Positions 34,035-45,118 are shown, counted from the stretch's first letter. The stretch is DNA of 64,000 nt from Bettongia penicillata ogilbyi (GCA_023548195.1 JAJHZJ010000311.1:6860811-6924810); one strand, 5' to 3'. Program-made: numbers and translations. The notes: generated by a model from the letters alone, not told the origin.

Positions 34035-34122
34035 CATAACTAAGCTAATAGATGAGCACCATCTCAGTTTACAGTTCTTTGTCACCACAAAAAGAGCTGC
34101 TATAAATATTTTTGCTCCTATT
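34035..34122 (-). mobile_element. L1 ORF2 fragment
   Basis: 'gatgagcaccatctcagtttacagttctttgtcacc' and 'aaaagagctgctataaatatttttgc' match the reverse ORF2 C-terminus. Confidence 0.75.
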
Positions 34123-34159
34123 GAAGCTGTGGATCTAGAGCTTGAAAGAGTGACTAAGG

Positions 34160-34615
34160 ACACAGATGGAGAGTTTTGCTTTTGAAACTCTTCACAACCT
34201 GGCCCCAAGCTGTCTTCGCATCTTCACTGGACATTAGTCCTCACCCTGCCCTTCACCAGCCAGAATGTCCTTCTTTGTCTTCACACATGGCACTCCATCT
34301 CTTGCCTCATCCCTTTGTATACATGGTAGCCCCCATGCCTCCTCCCCTCTGCCTTATAAAGTCCCTCCCTTCCTTCTGCTCAAGCATCACCCTTCTTCAT
34401 GATGACTTTTCTCATCCTCTCAACTATTTTAACTCCTTTGTATTTATTCTCTTTATATTTAACCTATGTATGCTTATGTATATACTTGTGGCTTTTCTCC
34501 TTAGAATGCAAACTACTTGATAACATGGGTCATTTTATCCTTTCCATCAATATTGTCAGCAACTATCAGAGTACCTCTACATAGTCAGCACTTAATAAAG
34601 GCTCATTGAATGAAA
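34160..34615 (+). mobile_element. L2 LINE 3' end
   Basis: ORF2 C-terminal remnant ('ctcttcacaacctggcccc', 'ccctgcccttcaccagc') and a decayed 3' UTR ending 'cagcacttaataaaggctcattgaatga'. Confidence 0.8.
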
Positions 34616-34746
34616 GCGACCCACAGCAATCTTCAAAGCCATGGGAATAAAGAAGATTGCTCAGAGAAAGGGAGCCAGAAACAAAACCTTGGCAAACATC
34701 CCCTTGAAAGGTCGAGATAAGAAGTCCTGGAAGGAAAAGCTAGAGC

Positions 34747-34850
34747 AGGGGTTCTTAATCTGATGTCTGTGGACTTACAAGGGATCCATAAATACATTTC
34801 AGGGGGTCACTCTGAGTGGTTGCCTGTATGTTTAATAAATCATGCACCTC
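34747..34850 (+). mobile_element. hAT MITE end (aggggttcttaa family)
   Basis: 'caggggttcttaatctgatgtctgtgg' and 'ccataaatacatttcagggggtc' fit an ancient hAT MITE; only the left part is visible. Confidence 0.5.
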
Positions 34851-35119
34851 TGACAGATTTAACTTAAAAAAAGAAAGATGATCTACTCCACATTTTGGAG
34901 ACCATCCTCTATGCTTTGCCCCTCTGTCTTGTTTCTATACTGTCAGGCCTTCCCGTGGGTCATCCCACACATCTGATACCTCTGTTCCTACTCCCTAGTG
35001 GATGAATGCATTTTCCAGGCAAGTGGAATGAGTGTGAAGGCACAGAGGTGGAATGCTACATATAAGGAAGTATGGAGTCAGGTTTGACTAGCCTGGAGTG
35101 GATTTGAAGGAGAATAATA

Positions 35120-35530
35120 TGTAATAAGGTTTCAACACCTTATTTTGCACCCCATCCCTGACCCATTACGATGATGTACTTTTTAATCCGGTGACACTAG
35201 CCTCCAGGAAGTTCCATGAAGAAGGCCCTCCACTTTTCCACTCCAGGCATTTTCACTGGTTGTCCTCCATGCCTAGAAGGCTCTCCCTCCTGGCTTCCTT
35301 CAAGTCCCAGCTAAAATCCTACCTTCTGTAGGAAGCCTTTTCCAATCTCTTAATTCTAGTGCTTTCTCTCTGGTGATCATTTCCTATTTATCCCGCATGT
35401 AGCTTGTTTCTTTGGAGTTGTTTGCATGTTATCTCTCCCATTAAATTGGGAGCTCCTCTAGGCAGGGAGATCATCTGTTGCTTTTCTCTGTGTCTTTAGT
35501 GCTTACTGTGCCTGGAATATAGTAGGCACT
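35120..35530 (+). mobile_element. L2-type 3' end inserted into the L2 copy
   Basis: Opposite in orientation to its host: 'ggttgtcctccatgcctagaagg', 'cttcaagtcccagctaaaatcc', 'aattgggagctcctctaggc', 'actgtgcctggaatatagtaggcac'. Confidence 0.75.
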
Positions 35531-36017
35531 ATTGACTAAGGCTAGAAAAGTTGTTTGGGGCTAGGTTATACAGTGTTTTAAGTGCCAAACACAAAGGAAT
35601 TTATATTGATATTAGAAATAATGGAGAACCATTGACATTTATTAGGTAGGAGAGTGACATAGAACTGTCACTTAGGAAAATCACTTTTTCATCTTGACTG
35701 GAAGACAGTTTGAGGTGGGGGAACAGTCTGGAGGCTGGGAGGCCAATTCAAAGGCCATTGTAATTTTTCCAGGAGAAACATGAAAAAGGCCTAACCTGAA
35801 GACAGAACTGGCAAGATTTGGTGACTACTTGTATATATATAAAGCGATGGGAAGTAAAAAGTCAAAGATCGAGATTGTAAGCCTTGATAACTGGAAGGAT
35901 GGTGGTACCTTTGATAGAAGTAGACCATTTTACAAGAGCGGGAGGTTTGGGGATAAAGCATAGTAAGTTTTGTTTTGCATGTTAAATTTGGGATGCTTCT
36001 GAGACATCCAATTCTTT

Positions 36018-36395
36018 TATATGTTTTTTTAAATAATATTTTGTTTTAGTCATATATAGATAATTTTTAAAATTCAGTTTTTAAAATTATGAGTTCTAAA
36101 TCCTCTCCCTCCCTCCTTCTCTTTACCCTCCCAGAGACGGTAAGCAGTTTGATATAGGTTATACATGTGCAATCATGCAAAACACATTTCTGTATTATCC
36201 ATGTTGTGAGAGAAGACACAGACCAAAAAAAAAAAAACCTAGCAGAAAAAAAAATCTGAAATGTGAAAAAATAATATGCTTTGATCTGCATTCAGACTCT
36301 GTCAGTTCCTTCTCTGGAGGTGAATAGCATTTTTCATCACTAAGTCTTTGGAATTGTCTTAGATCGTCGTGTTGCTGAGAAGAGTTAAATCATTC
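36018..36395 (-). mobile_element. L1 3' end inserted into the L2 copy
   Basis: Reverse L1 3' UTR ('tatgagttctaaatcc', 'gtttgatataggttatacatgtgc', 'gctttgatctgcattcagactctg'). Flanking gagacatccaattc (about 36000) and gagacattcagttc (about 36399) are a diverged target duplication of L2 sequence. Confidence 0.8.
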
Positions 36396-36814
36396 ATGAG
36401 ACATTCAGTTCCAACAGGTAATATAGGACTGGAGCTCAGGACAGAGACTAGGGCTATACACACATCTGAGAACAAGCAGCACAGAAATTGTAGTTAAACC
36501 TTCATGAGCTGTTAAGCTCATGAAAAAAGTGTGCATTGGTAGAGAACAGAAGACCCACCATCAAACCTAGGAGGCCAACTCAAAAGGTTGGAAGATGATC
36601 CAACAAAGACGAAGAAGGAACAATCAAATAGGAGAAAGAGAACTGGCAGCAGTATTTAAATAAAAAAGAAACTCTAGAGAAGAGAGAACATTCAAGAGGA
36701 AAGGTTGGGGCAAGTGTCCAATGTTGTAGAAAGATCTGGAAGGTGGAAGACTGAGAAAGTTATTAGATCTGGAAACTGAGGTATCATTGGCAATTATGGA
36801 GAATGTTATAGATG

Positions 36815-37200
36815 TTGCCAGGGGTGTGCTGGTAAATGTTTAACAACCAGCTCTCTGAAAGACTAGACCTATTTTTATGTTTAATCAGTATTATTAACAT
36901 TTTCTCCATTTGCTCTCTTAAGTTTAGACAGTTATCAAGGCAATAAATCAAGCCCTGATTTGTATCAGTTGGGGATTTCTGTGGTATAAATGTTCTCACT
37001 GAAAATTTAACACTCAGCTCTCAGGAGCTGGTATTAGTAGGTTCTAGCATGTTCTCTGAGTATTGAGTTCCCTTATGAAATCTTTCAAAGTGTTTCCTCA
37101 ATGTTATTCACAACTGCCCTGCCACTAATATGAATGTCTTCAGTTTGTACTTGGTTTGGGCTGACTACTGTTCTCACCTTCAAGGAGATGGAAGGCTCTG
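36815..37200. other. Unassigned insert in the L2 copy
   Basis: 'caggggtgtgctggtaaatgtttaac' at 36820 looks like a hAT terminus but the far end is not clear. Confidence 0.3.
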
Positions 37201-37234
37201 AGAAAAGAATAAAGAAATATCTAGAAAAAAAGAG

Positions 37235-37460
37235 TTAAGACTTTTTAAGACTCATCTTCCTGAGTTCAAATCTGGCCTCAGACACTTACTAGCTGTGTGA
37301 CTCTGTCACTTAAGTGAACCAAGTCACTTCACCCTATTTGCCTCAGTTTCCTTATTTGTAAAATAAGCTGGAGAAGGAAATGGCAAACCGTTTTGGTATC
37401 TTTGCCAAGAAAATCCCAAATGGGATCACAGAATCAGATACAACTGAATTGACTGAGGAA
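37235..37460 (+). mobile_element. tRNA-derived SINE
   Basis: 'cttcctgagttcaaatctggcctcag', 'ttactagctgtgtgactctg' (with a small local duplication), 'gctggagaaggaaatggcaaacc', 'caagaaaatcccaaatggg', 'gatacaactgaattgactgagg'. Head truncated. Confidence 0.85.
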
Positions 37461-37674
37461 CTAGAGGCTTAAAATTACACTAAAACTATATAGAAACTAT
37501 ATAGACACTATGTAGAGAAAAGAGGACCAAGGGAAGAGCCTTTGAGCACAGCTTTGGAGGCAAAAGATAATTAACCATCAAAGAAGACTGAAAAGGAGTA
37601 GTCTGATTTTAAGAGGAGAACAAGGGTCATCAGTATCACATAAAGTAAAAGAGCAAAATAAAATCTTTGAAGAG

Positions 37675-37857
37675 GTAGTGAAAGAAAGCTGGATTTGAAG
37701 TCAGAGGACCTGGGCTCAGATCCCAGCTTATACTATCTGTGTGACTTTGGGAAAGTCATTTGCCTTCCCTACTGCTCAGTTTTCTCACCTACGAAGTGAG
37801 AGAGAATTGGACTACATGATCTCTAAGACACCTTCTGTCTCTAAATAAATATATGAT
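37675..37857 (+). mobile_element. MIR-type SINE
   Basis: 'gctggatttgaagtcagaggacctgggctcagatccc', 'gtgtgactttgggaaagtc', 'gagaattggactacatgatc'. Confidence 0.8.
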
Positions 37858-37894
37858 ACTTAATATTACATGTATAAAATATGTGTGTATGATA

Positions 37895-38045
37895 TGTATG
37901 AATGTATAAATATAACATGTGTAACCAAGATTGCTTGCTATCTTGGGAAGGAGGGAAGGAAAGAGAAAAATTTGGAACTCAAAATTTTACACAAATAATG
38001 TTGAGAACTATCTTTATATGTAATTGGAAAAAAATTAAATACTAT
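37895..38045 (+). mobile_element. L1 3' terminus
   Basis: 'agattgcttgctatcttggg', 'aatttggaactcaaaatttt', 'ttatatgtaattggaaaaaa' with an A-rich end. Confidence 0.65.
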
Positions 38046-38715
38046 TAATGAAAAAATAAATATATGATCCTAAGAGGGTGTGATCAATAGTATCAAAAAC
38101 TCTAGAAAAGTTCAGGATTATAAGGACTGGTAAAATGCCATTAGATTTGGCAATTAAAAGATCATTGATAACCCTTGAGACAAGAATCTCAATGAAGAGG
38201 CGAGCCAGGCTGAACGGGATTGAGGAGTGGGGAAATGGAGGCAATGGGTACAGACAACTCTTCCTAGGATTTTAGCAGTGAAGGGGAGAGACAAGGGTAA
38301 GAACTTAAAGGGATGACAAAGTCAAGTAAAGGGTTCTTAAAGATAGGGGAGATCAGAACAAGTTTATTGGCATCTGGGAAGGAGTAAGATGATAGGGAGA
38401 GACTGAAGATAAAAGGCTGAGCAAATGATAGATGGCACAAGCTTTTAAAGACCTGAGGATTGAAGGGACAAGTAGAGATTAGCTTTGTCAAGGATAAGGA
38501 TCACTTTATCCTCTGTGACTAGAAAAGGAGGAGAGGATACATGAACATGTGAAGGAGTCATTTGAGGCATGGAGTAGGAAAAATGAGGAAATCTCAAGTG
38601 ATAGCCTCAATTTTCTTAGCAAAGTTGGAGACAAGATCTTCCATTGGAAGGGAGAGGGTGTCATTGTGGGCTTGAAGAGAAAGGGAAAGATTTAGATGAG
38701 AGGGGAGGAGAAAAT

Positions 38716-38718
38716 GAA

Positions 38719-38801
<83 letters not shown>
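38716..38801 (+). repeat. (GA)n microsatellite
   Basis: About 80 bases of GA inside the L2 copy; responsible for poly(ER) and poly(LS) open frames. Confidence 0.98.
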
Positions 38802-38804
<3 letters not shown>

Positions 38805-39639
38805 CAGGAAGGAAGAGAGAGGGAATGAAACCCTGAAAAGAATGGAGAGAATGCTGTGTGTTGGTGAGGGTCCACATGAGATTAAATAGCATGAATTTGT
38901 ATTGGACCCAATCCACCAGCTTGCATGATTTTTTCCAGTAGTATTCATCAGTTGGAGGACTTGCTGTATAAAAACAGCAAGACAGAGCAGTAAAGCATTA
39001 AAGGGTGGAGAACAATGGTTTTTTTTTTTGACTTATTTAATAATGGGATCAAGGCTCTTTGGAGAGGAAAATGAGCAGAAGTGATAGACTAAGAGAAAAG
39101 GGAAGTAATGAGAGACTAGGAGTCACCATGAGGACAAATTTAGGAGAAATATAGACAGAGGGGTAAGAGGAGAGAAGGTTGAAATGAGAAGGAAATTTCA
39201 GAGTTCAAGATCATAGAAATTGACTATTTGAATGATGTTGACGTTTATAGTACAAGCTCCCTTGTGGATAGGTGGATTAAGTAGAGTGGTCATAGGAGTG
39301 GAGGAAGTTGATTGGGGGTCAAGGAGGGAGCTCAAGAAAGGAGAACTTAGCGCTGAAGGCAGCGCCAAGGAATCAGGTCTCAGTTTACACCAATAGATGG
39401 AATAAAACAGGAGACAAAGAAAATTATGGTGAACGGAACACAAGGTGAAAACATAGCAAAGGAGGCCAGTGACTGAGGAGTAACAGTGAACCTGATAGGT
39501 ATCACAGTACAGAGAGAAATAGCAAAGGACTGGGACTTTTGCCTCAGTAAATGATTTTGAACCAGAGGGACTAGGGGAGCAGAGGTAGGTATTTACTGAC
39601 CATAGGACAGGAGAATCACATTCAGGTCAAGGTGTGTTT

Positions 39640-39832
39640 TGGAGAAGTAGCATGGTATAGACTGTAGATGTACTGTATGTACATGAAGATGAAGTAGAGG
39701 ACTATATGCTTGGAATCAGAAACATTTACTATGTGACCCTGGACAAGTCACTTAAAATCTTGGTGCCTATGTTTCCTCACCTGTAAAGTGATGAATTTGA
39801 CCTTGATGGTTTTGAGGGTTTCTTCTAGCTAA
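39640..39832 (+). mobile_element. MIR-type SINE
   Basis: 'gaagtagcatggtatag', 'cttggaatcagaaacatttac', 'atgtgaccctggacaagtcac', 'tcctcacctgtaaagtgatg'; an extra 30 bases sit in the head. Confidence 0.7.
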
Positions 39833-40365
39833 TGTCAGGAGGTAAAGGAAACTGGTGGGATTGGTTGTCAGAAGGGTCACGTCATTAAGGATGCTTATTG
39901 TCCCAGATAGCACAAGGCATAGATCTAGGGACTTCCTCTCTTAGCTTCCTTTATCTTTCTCACTTGTGAGATGAAAGAAGACAGAGTAGGGGCAGGGTTT
40001 TCTGGTAATAGTGGCCCAAAAGGTCATGGGCTGAAAGATGCCAGACATTTAATGTACATTTGTTGAACCACTTCCCTCCCCCTATAAAAAACAGAAGGGA
40101 GCATGGACATAATATGCAAACCCGTTTTAACAGAACTTGCTAAAATTCAGGCTGAGTACAGCAATTTTTATTTTCCATGTCTTTCCCAATTCTTTGGCTC
40201 ACCCAGATGGTGTCTTTTGAGTCCAGGCTTCTGTTCCTGTCTACCAGTTCCTGGGTCCTAGACCCACCTAAGACTAGCAGATTCCTCCTCCAGCCATCTT
40301 CATTTGTGCCAAGCCTTAAATAATACAAGTGGAGAAGAAAGAGACAGGTCAGAATGGACAATATC
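39833..40365. other. Single-copy-looking DNA upstream of a TATA-like box
   Basis: No repeat or domain seen. Confidence 0.4.
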
Positions 40366-40431
40366 TATATAAAAGCAGCCTGGCTCCAGCAGGGAAGGCT
40401 GGGTAGCGGAGGAGGAGATCAGACTTGAAAG
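40366..40431 (+). promoter_or_regulatory. Promoter-like TATA box with downstream splice donor
   Basis: tatataaaag at 40366-40375 is followed, at about the spacing of a first exon, by 'ctccagcagggaaggctggg', 'tagcggaggaggagatc' and the donor aaag/gtacgt at 40431/40432. The layout (TATA, short untranslated exon 1, donor) resembles the 5' end of a tissue-specific gene. A good acceptor (pyrimidine tract then cccccacag) lies at 41012. I do not recognise a gene and chance is possible. Confidence 0.25.
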
Positions 40432-40558
40432 GTACGTTACAGCCACATGGGAGCAAAGGCTTAGAGAAAATAGATGATTTTCCCTCCAAGACTTTGAAGC
40501 TGGCTTGTCACGTCATTGTCTCCTGACTGAAGCCCACTGATTGCTCTCCCTACTAGAC

Positions 40559-40758
40559 CAGGGGTGGGGAACCTGGGTCCTCTAGGCCACATGTGACCCC
40601 CTAAGTCCTCAAGTACAGCTCTTTGACTAAATCCAAACTTCCCAGAATAAATCCCCTGAATAACAGGACTTGTTTTGTAAAACCTGGACTCAATCAGGCC
40701 GTACCCGAGAACCTAGAAGGCCATGTGTGGCCTTGAGGCCACAGGATCCGCACCTCTG
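40559..40758. mobile_element. Complete hAT MITE (caggggtggggaacc family), 200 bp
   Basis: Terminal inverted repeats caggggtgggg / cgcacctctg (decayed), a largely palindromic body (the left half 'ggtcctcaagtacag...aatccaaacttc' mirrors the right half), and a perfect 8-bp duplication tactagac at 40551-40558 and 40759-40766. Non-autonomous. Confidence 0.92.
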
Positions 40759-41112
40759 TACTAGACCATCTTTTCTTATACTTGCTTATCAAACTGCTTT
40801 AGATTGATTTCATCCCAGCATCGCCAACCACTTAGCCAAAAAGAATCAATCCAATAGCCCCAAGTAGCTGGGGGTCATTATCACCATTTTTCTAGTGGGG
40901 AGCCAGAGGATTCAGTAATGACAGAAGGTCAAGGGCCACGTCAGCCAGGAAGCCTGTTACTACAGTGCTGAATTCCTTGCCCTCCGCTCCTCCTCCTCCA
41001 CTTCCCCCACAGAGAGCCACTAGACTCAGAGCCACCCACAGTTAGTTTCAGTCAAGCTCAAGCCTGGGAATTTGTGGTTGGCTATTTAGCAACATTGTCC
41101 TTTCAAGACAAG
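40759..41112. other. Mostly unassigned; possible MIR remnant at 40870-40960
   Basis: 'ggggtcattatcaccatttttctagtggggagcc' is weakly MIR-like in reverse. A good splice-acceptor-like sequence ends at 41012. Confidence 0.35.
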
Positions 41113-41373
41113 CGTTCTTAAGCTTTTCTTCATTATGGACCTATTTGACAGTCTGGTAAAACCTGTAAACCCCATCTCAGAATGTTTAAAAATGCATAAA
41201 ATATTTTAATTTTAAAATACATTAAATGTTAAATTATCAATATTATTATTTATTAAATAAAATTTACAAAAAAATGCATAAAATAAGTTACATGCAAAGG
41301 AAACTAATTATATTGAAATAATTATTAAAATATTTTTAAAAACAAGTTCATGAACCACAGGTTAAGAACCCTG
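41113..41373. mobile_element. hAT MITE (ggttcttaac family)
   Basis: Ends gttcttaagc and ggttaagaaccctg are inverted; the interior has 'tggacctatttgacagtctgg', 'aaccccatctcagaatg' and an A/T-rich centre. Same family as 44905-45118. Confidence 0.75.
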
Positions 41374-41534
41374 CTTCAGACAAGGCTATAGCTAAGAGAA
41401 GAATCAAGACACTCTTGCCTTCAGTAAGATAAAAGGGAAAAAAAGCGACAGGAAGGCAGATTCCTCCTAGGTATGTACACTCACAGATCCCCTAGGAAAA
41501 CAAAAAAAGAAAACAGAACCCCAAATTCTGCTGT

Positions 41535-41715
41535 ATTTGTAACCAGAGGGCCAGTGTTTGAATCCCAGAACTGTAAATTACTACCTGCTTGACCTTGAGC
41601 TATTGCTTAACATATCTGGGCCTCACTCTCCTTGTCTATAAAATGAAGGGGGCTAACAAAATGCCCCCTAACGTCCCTTTCCACTCTCAAGCCTACAGTT
41701 CTGATTCTGACCAGG
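41535..41715 (+). mobile_element. MIR-type SINE
   Basis: 'agtgtttgaatcccagaactg', 'gcttgaccttgagctattgc', 'gggcctcactctccttgtc', 'ataaaatgaagggggc', 'acgtccctttccactctcaag'. Confidence 0.75.
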
Positions 41716-42644
41716 CCTCTTATAGAATTCCAACTTGGGGCCCCAGTTCCTGCCCCCTCGCCTAGGTGGCCACTGTAGGATTGAATCCAGATATGCTCCC
41801 TGCCCCCCACACAGATCAGTCCTTCCCCGGCTTCGGGGTCTGCTGTTCATTCAGATCTTTACAGGAATTTCCCTTGCTCTTAAAAGATAGTGAGTACCAG
41901 GCAATCTGGGCAGGGGGAGCCTGGTGCAGGCTTCCTTTGTCTTAATCATAGTGGAAATAGACCTGCATCAGGCAAGAAAGAGATGACGTAACTTTCTAGT
42001 CTTTTAGTCCCATAAGACGCTGGCTTGGAGGGCCCAGCTCCCAGCTTACAGCATGGATCTGAGAAATGGAGCTTCCTTCTGGCTCCCCCTTCAGTTTTTA
42101 ATGTACCAATGAGAGGTGATGTTTCTGTTTGTCGGGAAGATGCTAGAATTTCATCTGACCTGTTTAACAAATATCTAGTTATTCTAAGTATGCCTGGTCA
42201 GCATTTGCTGAGCTCCCACCAAGGGCTCCTGCTCAGTTGTTTCTTCAAATGTTCTTGGGTCTTTCTTTGCAATGGAATGTGATTTTCCCACAAGCCCAAA
42301 GAAGGTTCCTTTCCTGACCTGTCCCTTCTTAAATGCTGCCCTTTGACTATTTGTTAATGACTCACAGCTGTGTTGCTTCCCCCTCTCTCCCTGGCTTGAT
42401 GCAAGAACAGGGCCCTGAAACCTGAACCCTCCTTCCCATGGAGATGTTGCCCACCATTAGGGCCAGAGCAAATGCTTTTGGCTACCTATGAATGTGGATG
42501 TGAATGGTTATACTGGGGCTGGGGGAGCGGAGAGTGGGGGGAAGAGAAGGTGAAGGTTCATTGCCTCATTGGCCTAGACTATCTCAGGATGAAAATAGAG
42601 AGGACAGAGGATAGACCTGAAAATGAGATTTACCTCATTGAGGC
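41716..42644. other. Single-copy-looking DNA, longest low-repeat stretch in the right half
   Basis: No repeat family. 42340-42395 has a cluster of factor-like words (tgactca, cagctg). Open frames show no domains. Confidence 0.4.
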
Positions 42645-42895
42645 AGCCATAGTTCCTGGTATCAGGAAGATACAAGTTCAAATCCTGATTCAGATGTTTT
42701 ACTTTGCTGTGTGATGCCAGAGAAAATCACTTAACCTCTCTCAGTCTCCGTTTCTTCTGCAAAATGGGGATAGTCATAGTACATACCTCCTTAGTACATA
42801 CCTCCTTAGTAGCCTCAAATGAGATAACGTCTCTAAAGATATTCACAAACCTTACAATGCTTATACAAATGATAGCTATTATTATTTTATAATTA
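42645..42895 (+). mobile_element. tRNA/MIR-type SINE
   Basis: 'atagttcctggtatcaggaag', 'acaagttcaaatcctgattc', 'gagaaaatcacttaacctct', 'gcaaaatggggatag', and an (att)n end. A 16-base unit (agtacatacctcctt) is duplicated in tandem at 42777-42809. Confidence 0.8.
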
Positions 42896-43136
42896 AAAAA
42901 GAATAGTGGAAGAGCAGAGGCAACATTGAATTTGGTAGCAGGGCAGCAAGAGAACCTCAAATATCCCCTCAACTCTTCTCCTTCCACTCCCAGGGTTTGG
43001 CCATAAATTGGGAAATGAACACTCGGGCCTCATTTGACCTTTCTTTTCCCCAACCGGAGCAGTGATTTCATGGGCATAGGGAAGGAGGATCTTCTCTTTA
43101 TCAAAGCAAAGCAGCACCTCCTCTCTAACTCATCCT

Positions 43137-43257
43137 AGGGAGTTAACTAAAAAGTTAAGTGACTTGCCCAGGATCCCACTGCTAGTGGGGATTTGAACTC
43201 AGATCTACCTGACAAAAAAGCTATCTTTTTATTCATTATGCCCCATCTATCTGCCTC
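43137..43257 (-). mobile_element. tRNA-derived SINE head and core
   Basis: 'ttaagtgacttgcccaggatcccactgctag', 'ggggatttgaactcagatc'; the 3' tail is missing. Confidence 0.75.
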
Positions 43258-43261
43258 AGTC

Positions 43262-43488
43262 CTAACAGCTGACATTCATACAGCACTTTAAGGTTTAACC
43301 AAGCACTTTACACAATCTCATTTGAGTTTCACCAACCTATGATGTAGGAGTACCTCCATTTTACTGCTGAGGAAACTGAGTCGCAGGGAGGTTTAGACTT
43401 GCCAGTGATCACTCAATTCACAGGGGTGGAATTTGAGTTCAAATGTTCCCAACTTCAGCAGAATATCCTTCATATCATACTGCCTCTC
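43262..43488 (-). mobile_element. MIR
   Basis: 'gctgacattcatacagcactttaagg', 'ccattttactgctgaggaaactgag', 'ttgccagtgatcactcaa', 'ggaatttgagttcaaatg'. Confidence 0.85.
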
Positions 43489-43503
43489 CAAGATGGTCTA
43501 GGC

Positions 43504-43707
43504 CAGGGGTGGGAAACCTGTGACCTTGAAGCCACGTGTGACCCTCTAGGTCCTCAGGTACAGCCCATTGACTGAATCCAAACTTCACAGGACAAATCCC
43601 CTTAATAAAAGGATTTGTTCTGTAAAACTTGGACTCAGTCAAAAGGTCACATCCAAGGACCTAAAAGACCACATGTGGCCTTGAGGCCTCAGGTTCCTCA
43701 CCCATTG
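43504..43707. mobile_element. Complete hAT MITE (caggggtggggaacc family), 204 bp
   Basis: caggggtgggaaacctg at the left and caggttcctcacccattg at the right; palindromic body with aaatccccttaataaaaggattt at its centre. The flanks tctaggc (43497-43503) and tctaggc (43708-43714) are the target duplication (7 bases identical). Confidence 0.92.
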
Positions 43708-44419
43708 TCTAGGCCATGAAAGGGCACAGATGAAGCTACCTCTACCAAATAATCAAGCACTCTATTTTCCTCACATGTTTATCCCTTATGTCTGAAATTC
43801 TGCCATTAGAGAATTGTTCCCTTGAGAGAGTGAGAAATTATTGTAAGTTCAAATGCCAGTCCTTTGGCAGAAGCAACTCAGTGGGTTACCTCTAGTGAGA
43901 ATGAATGTGTGAGATTCTTTCCAAGAGAGTCCACTGTTAGGTGGGAGCACCCCACACCCTCCATAAGGAAGGCATTCAAAAGATGAATTTTATTAGGGAG
44001 AAGGTGGAGAAAGAGGGTCAAATGTGGTCACTGTTGGAAGAGAGCAGGTGTAATTGGGATGCTGCAGTGCCTGGAGGACTCTGGGAAACTAAAAGCCAAC
44101 ACAAAAATGCTAGAGACCTGGGAAATGGCACACAGAATGTGGGGAGGTGGGGAGAGAGGACAAGGGGAACTTGGGCACTCTGAAACCAAACTCTTCTACT
44201 CTACCTACAACCAGCTCAAGGACACTAAGTGTATGGAAATCTGGACATACTGAAGGATTCTTGACTGAGGCAACTCTTGACAGATGAAATCCTTTCTCTA
44301 CACATTGGAGGATCAGCTGGGGTTTCCTGAGTACAACACTCACAACTCTCAGAATGATCCTCTAAGGCAGTGAGCAGCTGACCAAAATGAAGGGATCACA
44401 TGCTGGGATGTGGAGTTTC
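43708..44419. other. No gene or repeat identified
   Basis: Purine-rich. Three short open frames (43941-44183, 44059-44253, minus 44110-44343) overlap and have no domain. Confidence 0.4.
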
Positions 44420-44740
44420 AAACTTTTAAAATCCAGTTCAGCAGGCATCCATTCAGCACCTTCTACATGGTGGACAGCTTCCAAGGCTCTCAGAGAAAAA
44501 GACAGAAAGTCTCAGTCCTCAATGAGTTTCCATACTAATTGGAGGAGACACTCACAGATAAGTATACACAAAATAAATACAGCCATGGTGAGATGTAATA
44601 ACAGCTGGGGGGTTCCTGTTTTTTTGAGTTCTTGGAAGGAGCTAGGTTAGAAGGCAGAGAATTCTAGATGGGTGGTGATAGCCTGTTCACAGACCCGGAC
44701 ATGGAAGAGGAAATGTAGGAACATCCTGAGTGAGGACTAT
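44420..44740 (-). mobile_element. L2 LINE 3' end, degraded
   Basis: 'gcaggcatccattcagcaccttctacatgg', 'cctcaatgagtttccatac', 'attggaggagacac', and 'gcctgttcacagacc' in reverse L2 order. Confidence 0.6.
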
Positions 44741-44904
44741 AACAAGACCCATTTATCAGACTCTACGTTTAGAGAAATTGAAGATGAGTGATGAAAGCCT
44801 CCTATACATATACTTACATGTTGTATGACTTCTTTGGTGTGGGCATTCCATCCACATATACAGATCACAACCCCCTCCCTCTGGGAGTGATTTTGTGTAA
44901 AATA

Positions 44905-45118
44905 GGGTTTCTTAACCTTTTTCATATCAAGGACCCCTTTGACTGATGAAGTCTGTAGACCTATTCTCAGAATAATGTTTTTAAATAATTGAAGAGAATG
45001 TTAAATTTCAATTAGAGATTTCTGAGAATAAAGATTCTTTCCTCCGTCCCATCCAGACTCCCAAAATCTATCCATAGACCCCTTGGGGGTGGATGGCCCC
45101 ACTGGTTAAGAATACCTG
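44905..45118. mobile_element. hAT MITE (ggttcttaac family)
   Basis: 'gggtttcttaacctttttcat' and 'ctggttaagaatacctg' are terminal inverted repeats; 'caaggacccctttgactgatg' and 'ccatagaccccttgggggtgg' also mirror. No clear 8-bp duplication. Confidence 0.8.

Larger units (their letters stand above)
35000..39635 (-). mobile_element. Long L2 copy cut by several later insertions
   Basis: Reading plus strand, L2 appears 3' to 5': 35000-35115, 35540-36017, 36396-36800, about 37500-37675 and 38046-39635. Minus-strand translation at 38035-38244 keeps VINDLLIAKSNG, a decayed LI-LNFSRVFDTIDH block (family: NDLLIAKSNG...SAAFDTVDH, the RT core), and at 38264-38491 LSLSSYSFPDANKLVLISPIFK (family: ...GSFP.A.K.ALVSPIFK). 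The pieces are in consistent order, so this is one old insertion of at least 2.5 kb of L2. Stops and frameshifts are frequent. Confidence 0.75.

Noticed and set aside
38644..38948. Poly(ER) and poly(LS) open frames
   Set aside because: Translations of (GA)n inside an L2 copy.
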